Of a stretch of 64,000 nucleotides of DNA, positions 27,381 to 35,900 are shown one piece after another. The notes under the pieces were generated by a model. It had not been told where the DNA came from and made no database searches. It saw nothing but the letters and a program-made list of their open reading frames with translations. The translations under genes and the position numbers were made by a program. This DNA comes from Thiospirillum jenense (lineage in GTDB: Bacteria > Pseudomonadota > Gammaproteobacteria > Chromatiales > Chromatiaceae): NCBI RefSeq assembly GCF_014145225.1, contig NZ_JABVCQ010000003.1, positions 92,968 through 156,967 of the forward strand, read 5' to 3'. The first letter of the stretch is position 1, and the number at the start of each line of letters is the position of its first letter.

Positions 27381-27950
27381 TTAATGCTGGTGACGCCCAT
27401 TGCCATGCTGGTGGCGACCATGCCCGCAGCCGCAACCGCCCTGCTCCGCGGGCGTGGCGTGGCGTTCATCGCACTCTTCTTGCGAACGCTCCTCGTGACC
27501 GCCGCAACACTCGTGGTCAGCGCCCACCGCGACCGCCAAACGTGGATCCGCCGCCGTGTCAGGGTCGGCATCGTCATCATCGTCGTGATCGTGGTCATGT
27601 TCATGCTCGTGATCATGCGGCGCCGCCGGCGGAAGTGGGCGCTGCGCTACCAATGCTGCCAGCGCGGTCTCAATTTCGGTTTCGCTGGTGGCAATCACCT
27701 GAATACCCGCCCGCCCCATGCGCTGCATAAAGCCCGCGCCCGCCCCGCCAGTCAAGATGGCGTCGAGCTTGAGTTGATAGAGCGGATGATCGGCTTCGTG
27801 ATAATCGTGCAATGACATTTTCTTTGGTAAATCAAGCCGTTCGACCTCTTGTGCGCCGTCAGCGGCAACTTCATACACAATAAAACGACGGCTTTTGCCC
27901 GCGTGACCAGTGATGGTGCGGAAGTTTTGGCTGGAAACTGCAATACGCAT
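27381..27950 (-). CDS. NifX/NafY-type cofactor-binding protein with His/Asp-rich metal-binding tail
   Basis: Residues 1-105 form the dinitrogenase iron-molybdenum cofactor domain (MRIAVSSQNFRTITGHAGKSRRF, ILTGGAGAGFMQRM). The last 80 residues are an unusual tail: a run of alternating His/Glu/Asp, then five Asp in a row, then cysteine pairs (ECCGGH, GGCGCGHGRHQHG). The tail strongly suggests metal storage or delivery (Ni, Zn, Co or Fe). The domain occurs in nitrogen-fixation and in Fe-S or Mo trafficking proteins. Lying 10 kb from nifB, it could serve nitrogenase or another metalloenzyme. It is followed by the end of a convergent repeat-rich gap. Confidence 0.8.
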   Translation of the reverse strand: MRIAVSSQNFRTITGHAGKSRRFIVYEVAADGAQEVERLDLPKKMSLHDYHEADHPLYQLKLDAILTGGAGAGFMQRMGRAGIQVIATSETEIETALAALVAQRPLPPAAPHDHEHEHDHDHDDDDDADPDTAADPRLAVAVGADHECCGGHEERSQEECDERHATPAEQGGCGCGHGRHQHGNGRHQH

Positions 27951-28089
27951 AGTGGAATGATCCTGTGATTTTTTAATTGCGGCGTGAATGAAAACAACAC
28001 GGCGTGTTGTTGGTTATACACTATTTGGTGACTAATGGTGAATTATCAAGTGCCAACAGTGCTGTGGTTGAAAGTATTGATTGGTCACA

Positions 28090-28124
28090 AAAGATCGCGT
28101 TCCCACGCGGCCGCTGGGAACGAT
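28090..28124. repeat. GATCGTTCCCACGC palindromic repeat
   Basis: CGTTCCCA-CGCGGCCGC-TGGGAACG is an inverted repeat of about 30 bp. Related copies occur near 44220-44250 and 51802-51835, with a degenerate one near 27304-27335. It lies between two minus-strand genes and behaves like a REP-type intergenic repeat. Confidence 0.7.
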
Positions 28125-28147
28125 CAATGTTTGAGGGCGGCGGTTTA

Positions 28148-29149
28148 TTACACCTGCGGCACACAGATTTTTTCAGCACCGACCGCTTGGGCAGTGCGAA
28201 ACAATAAAAACACCACCATTAACGTGACGAAAGTTAACAAACACCACGCAATGACGGCAAAGGCCGTTAATTGCGTGACCTGAAACATGATGATGGTGGC
28301 GACGGTAATGGCCGCGAGTGGAAATGAATACACCCACCATGATAAATAAAATTGAATACGCGCAAAGCGTTGCGCTTGCGTGATTAATAACAGTGTTAAA
28401 AATAGCCCGCTGTAATACAGAATGCGCCCAAAGGCATCAAGATCGCTGGTTTGCATTAAACCAATTAATTGGGCGTAGGCGATAAATCCAACGGCGGGTG
28501 GCGCGATGAGAATAAAAAAGGTCGGCATTAAGCGGTCAGGGAGTGGGTTGTGGAATAACACGCGGTAAAAGATGATGGCTAATAATACGAGCCAGAAGAG
28601 CATGGCGATGCTAAAGAAAAACCATGATAATTCGGTATAGCCTAATGGAACGCCGGCTAATGGGACGAGCGCGTTGCCGACGATGGGAATGAACCACGCG
28701 GGGTTGATGTGGTGAATATCCAATTTATTGTGGTGTAACCAGACGCTCATAATGTAGAGCGTGAGGATTAAATGTAACCCAGTGCCGATCAGCCAAAATC
28801 CCGTTGCTAAGATGGGTAGCGATGGCAGGAAGGCGGCGGCGAGTAATAATAAACTCATCGAAATGGTTGGGAAGAAGTTGACCTGAATAGGATGGGTGAA
28901 TTCGGCAATGACAGTGTCACGGTAGCGAATGAACTTGAGGCAATAGACGCTGGTGGTGAGAATGAATAAACCGAGTGCCACCCAACGTAGGCCGCCGGCC
29001 ATGTCGGGTTGAAATGCAAATAAGATTTGCGCTTTTTGCCAGGCAAGGGAGACGCCGGTTAATCCCAAAATGATGGAGAAAAATGCGACGGGAAATAATT
29101 CTAATCGTGACGGGGTGAGTGGAAAGGGGGCGGGATTGGAAACAGTCAT
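28148..29149 (-). CDS. SLAC1/TehA-family anion channel or exporter
   Basis: This 333-aa protein has about ten hydrophobic helices and the family opening PSRLELFPVAFFSIILGLTGVSLAWQKA. It also keeps the family segments PAWFIPIVGNALVPLAG and YTELSWFFFSIAMLFWLVL. The SLAC1 superfamily includes TehA, plant anion channels and the fungal sulfite exporter Ssu1. In a sulfur oxidiser carrying Soe, sulfite or another small anion is a reasonable substrate, but nothing in the sequence proves it. It is transcribed toward the NifX-like gene about 200 bp away. Confidence 0.85.
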   Translation of the reverse strand: MTVSNPAPFPLTPSRLELFPVAFFSIILGLTGVSLAWQKAQILFAFQPDMAGGLRWVALGLFILTTSVYCLKFIRYRDTVIAEFTHPIQVNFFPTISMSLLLLAAAFLPSLPILATGFWLIGTGLHLILTLYIMSVWLHHNKLDIHHINPAWFIPIVGNALVPLAGVPLGYTELSWFFFSIAMLFWLVLLAIIFYRVLFHNPLPDRLMPTFFILIAPPAVGFIAYAQLIGLMQTSDLDAFGRILYYSGLFLTLLLITQAQRFARIQFYLSWWVYSFPLAAITVATIIMFQVTQLTAFAVIAWCLLTFVTLMVVFLLFRTAQAVGAEKICVPQV

Positions 29150-29396
29150 AATTGCGAATCGTGTTGCGTGAATAATGGGGTTAATTAAGTTGGGGTGGTG
29201 GTGGTCAATTCAAGCGCGGGGCGGACACCTTGTGAGGTGCTAGTTTAAGCCAATCGAGCGGCATTGGCATTGCGTACTGTCAATTGGTCGCCAAACAGCT
29301 CGGCTGACTCTCTCTTTTTGCGGTGAGGCGGTATCACGAAAAAAACCGCTGTTCCATTCATCACCAATTGTCAAAAATTGAATCGTTTATTTTATG

Positions 29397-29675
29397 CTAC
29401 CACACTTTTGGTTGAAAATCGGCGGGTGTATCTAATTGAAATACGCCTTCGTGAATTCGTGCTACATACAACCCTTCATTTAATACTTGTGCGCGTAAAT
29501 CGGGTAATATAGTTAAACTACCGCAACATGATTTATAAAATGGAGTAGTTGATTGGGTTGTCCGCAAATCGCCCCGCGATCAATCCACTATCATCAATCG
29601 GGCAAACCAACATTCCCGCTAATAAACCGATGACGCGACGGCGGTTGGTTAATTCCGATTCAACCAAAGGTTCAT
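29397..29675 (-). pseudogene. Possible frameshifted small gene
   Basis: From ATG 29675 the frame reads MNEPLVESELTNRRRVIGLL and onward through a hydrophobic stretch, then stops. A one-base shift near 29560 restores a second coding-like stretch, with PFYKSCCGSLTILPDLRAQV and ending at TAG 29397. The NRRR plus hydrophobic segment hints at a Tat-like or membrane-anchor start. I do not recognise the family. It could be a decayed gene or a sequencing indel. Confidence 0.35.
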
Positions 29676-29703
29676 TCAACTGAATTGGGTTGAACGGGCG
29701 GGT

Positions 29704-29790
29704 GGGAAATGTTGGGTTGTGTGCCGTTTGGATTGGTTATTCATTATCAACACCGCGCAAAGCACACAACCCAACCTACGCGGCTATATT
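29704..29790. repeat. R2 repeat (GGTTGTGTGCC...GGCACACAACC), copy 1
   Basis: GTTGGGTTGTGTGC (29711-29724) is inverted at GCACACAACCCAAC (29762-29775), with a conserved tail CGCGGCTAT. Two sister copies lie at 60545-60627 and 62061-62144. The element is about 85 bp, palindromic and has no coding capacity, so it resembles a REP or MITE. Confidence 0.75.
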
Positions 29791-29809
29791 TCAATCACCC
29801 AATAAAAAA

Positions 29810-29840
29810 CCCGCCGATCAATTTATCATCAATCGGCGGG
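29810..29840. terminator. Bidirectional hairpin
   Basis: CCCGCCGAT (29810-29818) and ATCGGCGGG (29832-29840) form a 9-bp stem preceded by an A run and flanked by T-rich sequence. It is one of several similar hairpins (61227-61258, 62546-62577, 63142-63173, 61857-61886). Confidence 0.6.
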
Positions 29841-29865
29841 GATGTATTGTTAAATCTGTCAGCCC

Positions 29866-29976
29866 TGTTAAATCCCCCAACCCCCCTTTTGCAAAGGGGG
29901 GCTTTTCTTTCTTACCCCCTTTAACAAAGGAGAACTTTCTTACCCCCCTTTAACAAAGGGGGGCAGGGGGGATTTA
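29866..29976. repeat. R1 palindromic repeats (CCCCCTTTGCAAAGGGGG type), two copies
   Basis: Two adjacent versions of an AAATCCCCC...CCCTTTG/AACAAAGGGGG...GGGGGATTT palindrome lie immediately downstream of the giant repeat-protein gene. The same family occurs near 37766-37812, 40126-40170 (inside glnS), 40995-41034, 60463-60534, 61274-61306 and 63187-63242. Confidence 0.8.
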
Positions 29977-29977
29977 A

Positions 29978-32900
29978 TCAATCAATTTCCAACCAAATAT
30001 CGGCTAATTGATGCGCCTGCCCATCGCTGGTTTCATACACACCAATTAAACCAATTTGATTACCGACCGCATCCGTCGGAATCTCCACCGCTTTACTCGC
30101 CAGGCTGAATTGCTGGATGTTGAGTTCGGTCAAACTCAGCAATTCTTCCGCTTGGCTGTGACCATCTTGGTTGATGTCGCGCCACACTTGCAGTTGCCCG
30201 AAGCTCGTATCGGCGGCGTTGACCACGCCATCGCGGTTGCTGTCCAAGTCAGCCAGTGCCACGAACCCGTCGCCGGCGCGGCTGCCGTCGGCTAAGGTCG
30301 TGCCGCTGCCGAACAACTCGCTGCCGTCGTTGACCATGCCGTCGCCGTTGCGATCCATGACTAACCAGCCGTCGTCGCCATTCAACCAACCCACGCGGGC
30401 GCTGTTGCCGGTGGCGTAGAGGTCGAAGGTGACGCTGCTGTCGCTGACGGCGATGGTGGCGATGCCGTTGTCGTCCAAGTCCAGCGCCAGCGGGGTGGCG
30501 GAAAGGGTGCTACGCTGGGCATCGCTCATAGCTAGGATTTGAGTACCTGTGAACGCCAATGTTGTCGCACAACTCAAGGCGGCGAGTTGCGCGGTAGTGA
30601 TCCCGGTCAATCCAGTAATGGAGGGGATTTGCGCAGCAGTTAGCTTGGCAAAGGCGTCTGTCGTCATGCTGCCAATCCCAGCAGCGGGTAAACCTGACAC
30701 AGCACTGAGGGACATGACAGCTACCTGTGCCGGCGTGATAGCAGCGATCTGTGCTGCCGTCATCGCAGCGGTATCCAGTGCATCAAGCCCGCTAAAGGCT
30801 TTTGTTGAAATGGCCGCAATCTGCGTTGCGGACAAGGTGAAGTCAACCGCTGCATCAGCCTCAGGCACCCCAGTTCCATTGTCAAACTCGATCAACTTGA
30901 ATGCCGCAATTTGCGTCGAACTGAGCGCCGCAATTTGTCCGGTGGTCAAGGATCGAATCAGCCCAAGTTCCGTGTTTAAATTCCACTCTGCAATGTGATC
31001 CTCCGTTAAACCAGCAATGCCGCTTGTGGAAATCAACGGCAGTTCGGTTGCATCTAGGGTATTAAATTGCGTTACCGTCAAGGACGCGATGTGCGCACTT
31101 GTCAACGCGCCAAGTTGGCTATCGAACAAATACTCCATCTTGGCCGCATCACTCAATCTCGCCAGTTGTGCTGTTGTCATACCGGCTAAGGCGGCATTTG
31201 AGATATTGTCAATCTTGCCAGCCGTACCCAACGCATCAAACTGCGCCGCCGTCAACGCCGCCACTTGGGTACTTTTCAACGCTCCAACTTGGGCATCTGA
31301 CAGAGCGGGAATTTGACCCGCGGCTGTCAACACCTTGATCTGCGCGGTGGTCAACGCCTGAATTTGCGTGGTGCTGAGGTGAGGAATGTCAGTAGCCGCA
31401 ATCACCTGGATTTGACCGCTGGTCAGCTTCGCAATCGCCGCTGTGGAGATGGCAGAGATGCCGTTGGTATTGGCAAACAGATCGGTGATGTCCTCGTTTG
31501 GTATTGCCGGGATTTGTTTCGTCGAAAGCGCCGCCAGTTGCGTACTGGTCAAGGCCAACCAATCCTCTTCTATCAACCCACCAATCGCGCTGGACGACAG
31601 CGCGGCAAATTGCGCCGAGGTCATGGCGGCAAAGTCTTCCTTGTTAAAACCTTCCAGTTGCGCCGAGCTAAACGCACCGAGGACTGCCGCTGACAAGGCT
31701 TTGGCCTGATCGGGTGACAACGACGTCAAATCACCCGCTTGAAATCCCGCCGCTTGCTTAGAGGTAAAGGCCGCGAGTTGGGCGCTGGTCAGCGCTTGTA
31801 TCTGATTGATTGGTGAGGCAAGTCCAGCACCATCAGTATCATCATTCAACGCCTTGATTTGCGCCGTCGTGAGCGCGGCAATTTGCGCGGTGGTCAGCGC
31901 CGCAATGGTGGCTGATCCCAGTTTTGCAAAGTCAGTCGTACCCATCGCCTCAATCGCAGCGGTGGACAGCCAGGGAATTTGCGTACTCGATAAACCACTC
32001 AAATCGAGCTTGCCAAATTGCGCGCCCGTCAAAACTGCCAACTGGGCGCTGGTCAACTGCCCAACGTCAGCCGCTTCAATCACGTCAATCTGCGTCGCCG
32101 TCAGCGCCTTAATCACCGCCGTTGAAATGGACGGGACTTGCCCGGTGGTCAAATCATCAATCACCGCAGCATTTAACCCCGCCGCTTGTGCCAAGGTCAG
32201 CGCCGCGATCTGCTGATTCGTCAAGATTGCAATGTCATCAGAACCCAACGCAGTGAGCATCGCGGTTGGCGTCAGTGCCGCAATTTGCGCCGGACTGAGG
32301 GCGAGGAAGTCATCCGTGCCAAACGCGCTCAACTGCGTGGCATCCAACGACTTGAGCGCCGCTGTTGACAGATGACCAATTTGTGAAGGCGTGAATGTCT
32401 TCAGTGGGTCAGTCGCCACAGCCCCAATTAATCCATCAGCTTGGCTACTCGTGATTGCCGCCAATTGCGATGGCGTCAAGACTTGGGCTTGGGCTTGAGT
32501 CAGGCTTTGCAAAGCCGTTGAGGTCAATGCGGCAATTTGCGCGGGGGTGAAGGCCACCAGTGCATCCGTTATAATGGTTGCAAATTGCAGCCCAGTCAGC
32601 CCTTTGATCGCCACTGTTGGCAGAGCGACGATTTGCGCTGAATCAAAGTTTCCGAATGTCGTGGCACCAGTGAGTTGACTGCCTTGCAATGCACCAACCT
32701 GTGCGGCGGTCAACTGGTCAAGATCAGCGCCAATCGCTTCGATCTGTGGGGCGGTCAACGCCTTTAATGTTGCCGTGTTGATGTACGGGATTTGGGCGGC
32801 GGTCAAATCCGCCAAATCTTCACCCGCAGCAGCGGACAACCCCCCAACTTGCTTGGAAGTCAGCGCGGCAATGTGCGCGTTATCCAACCCGCTAAAATCA

Positions 32901-35900
32901 ACTGCTGCCAGCACGTTGATTTGCGCGGAGGTCATGGCGGCAAATGTTGCGGTTGGCAGTTTGTTAATTTGCGCGGCAGTCAATTCGCCAACGTCCGTCC
33001 CCAATCCTGCGATCTGTTTAGCGGTCATGCCGGCAAGTTGAGCGTCCGTGAGATCACCAATTTGCACCGAACTCAGCTCATCCAACGCCTCCGAAGACAG
33101 GGCGCCCAGTTGCGCGCCGTCGAGGCTGCCAACCGCCAACCCTTTGACTTGCGTCGTGGTCATGCCCGCAATGGCGGCGGCGGAGAGGTACTTAACATCC
33201 GTGTTCAGTGCTGCCACCTGTGCCGAACTGAGCGCCGCTACCTGCGTATTTTTGAGTACCGCCAATTGGGCAGGTTGCAATTGTCCGATCTGACCGCCGT
33301 CACCGGGCGCTGCTGTCTGGGTGGTCAAGTTTGCAATTTGCGCAGTGGTCAGCGCCGGTATTTGCGTTGTGGTGAGCAACCCAATTTCAACAGAATTAAT
33401 CACCTTGATTTGCGCACCGGTCAATGCAGCCAAGACGGCGGTTGGGAGTGCGGTGATTTGCGCGGTGTTTGCAGTAGCAGCGCCGCCGCCACCATCGGGG
33501 TCTTCGTTCAACGCCGTCATTTGCTGCAAGGTAATGCCCGCCGCCTGCTTGGCAGTCATCGCGGCCAATTGCGCAGTGGTCAAGCTGGCAAACTGCGCCG
33601 TCGTCAACACGTTGATCTGCTCGGAGTTCAGCGCACCGAAAGCAGCCGGCGACAAGTCGTCAATATTCGTCGCCGCTATTTGGGCTAATTCCGCGCCCTT
33701 CAAGCCCGGCGCTTGCTTGGCACTGAGCAGGGATAAAAAGGTTTTCGCATCAAAAGTGGTGTCCTCCAATTGGGTTTTACTCATCGCCCCAATCGCAGTG
33801 GATGTCAGCAACGCCACCTGCGTTGAGGTGAGGTTAGAAATATCTACATTTGCCGCTTGCAGCGCATTCATACCGGCAATGGTGGCATCTTTTAAACCGC
33901 CATGATTTAGCTCTGCAAATTGCTCGGTCGTCATTGCTCCCAGTTGGGCGCTGGTTAATGCCTTCACTTGGTCGGGGGTCAAATCATCAACGTCATCAGG
34001 CGTAATGGCTTGAATTTGCGTTGTTGTTAGCGCCGCAATCACCGCCGTCGGGATGTACTTGATATTGTCTTCAGTGGCTACAGTAGCGCCAAGTGCGCCA
34101 ATTTGGGCGCCTGTCAACCCGGGCGCTTGTTTAACAGTCAACGCCTTGAGTTCCTCTTGACCCAAACCAGCAATGTCAGCCGTATCTAATCCAGCAATGC
34201 CCGAGGATGACAACGCGGCGAATTGGGCGGCATTTAATGAATCATCAATATCTAAAGCAAGCGCCGCGACCTGTGCCGAAGTCAACACCGCTAATGCAGC
34301 AGTAGTAAAGGCATGTAAATCGTCTGTGCTATTGAACAATGTCAAACTAGCGGGCGTCAGCGCGGGCGCCTGCTTTGCCGTTAATCCGGCTAATTGATCT
34401 GAAGTAATTGTCGTCGCCTGAGCCACCGTCAACGCATTGATCGCCGCCGTCGTCAGCCCGCCGAATTGCGTTGAAGATAAGTCAGTAATAGTCACGCCGC
34501 TGAATTGTTCCGGCGTCAAACCCGCCAGCGCAGCGGACGATAATTTGCCAACGTCCAATTCCCCAATTTGCGCTGCTGACAATACCGCCAATTGACTGCT
34601 CTTGAGGGCGCCAATTTGCGTTGAGTTTAATTGGTCAATTTGGTCATTTGCTGCGTTATTGGCAGTCAACGCCTGAATCTGCGCGGTTGTTAATGCCTGA
34701 ATCTGCGCGGTCGTCAACTCATCAATCACACCCGTCGCAATCTTACTGATCTGCGTCGGCGTCATTGCCGCCAGCGCCGCCGGCGTGATGTTATCAATCT
34801 GACTACTGGATAAAGCAGCAACCGCTGCATCTATTAACCCGCTGATGTTCTTTGACGTTAGCCCGGCAATTTGCGCTTCACTCAGCGCACCAACATCACC
34901 GGCATCAAAAGTCGCCACGCTCGCCGTTGACAATGCACCCATTTGTGCAGTCGTGATGACTTTAATTGCGTCTGCTATACCGAGTATTGCCGCCTGCTGC
35001 GGATCACTCATTGCCGCAATCGCCGCAGTGGTCAGATTATCAATTTGCGCGGTAGTTAATTCGCCCAAACGCAACGGGTCTATTCCGGGCATTTGTTTAG
35101 ACGACAGCGCTCCAACCTGTGCTTCGGTCAAGGTTTTGAGATCATTAGCGACCAGCCCTTTCAATCCATCAGATGAAAACGCCGCAATTTGCGCCGTCGT
35201 CATGGCGGTGAAATCGGCTGCTTCAAGTGCTTTCACTTGGTCAGAATTGAGTGCCGCTAATACCGCCGACGATAAACCGGCGACCTGTGCTGGCGTGAAA
35301 TCAGGCAAATAAAGTTTATTTAATCCCGGCGCTTGCGTGGCTTTAATTGCCGCTAATTGGGAGGGGGTTAATTTAACAGCTTGACTCGTAACGGCATCCG
35401 TACCGGGTGTTAATGCAGCAAGTGCATCCGATGACAGCCCAGCAATTTGCGCCGTTGTTAATCCGGGAATCGTGACTGGGTTAATTGAAGCAACTTGGGC
35501 AGTCGTCATTCCCGCCAATGCACTGGGCGAAAATGCAATGATTTGCGTTTGATCTAATGCGGCAATTTGGCTATTTAAGCCAGTAGTGAGTACACTCAAT
35601 TGGTCAGCAGTCAACGCGGCCAATTGCGTGGTGGTCAACGCCTTAAAATCGGCGGTTTGAATTGCCTGGATTTGACCCGCCGTATCAAACGATTTAATTG
35701 CCGCCGCTGACAGCGAAGGCATTTGCGTTGCAATCAACGTTGCAATGTCATTCGCATCCATCCCTTTGATTTGAACGGAAGTCAACGCCGCAATTTGCGC
35801 ATTGGTCAAACTGTCAAAATCTGCCGCTTCAATTGCCGCAATCTGGGTTGAGGTTAATTTGCCGATAACCGCAGTGGGCAGCGCGGCGATTTGCGTATCA

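Larger units (their letters stand above)
29150..29977. other. Gene-poor interval with repeats and a possible broken small gene
   Basis: This stretch of about 830 bp holds a frameshifted minus-strand frame (29397-29675), an R2 repeat (29704-29790), a terminator-like hairpin (29810-29840) and two R1 palindromes (29866-29976). I see no intact gene and nothing notable in 29150-29396. Confidence 0.6.
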
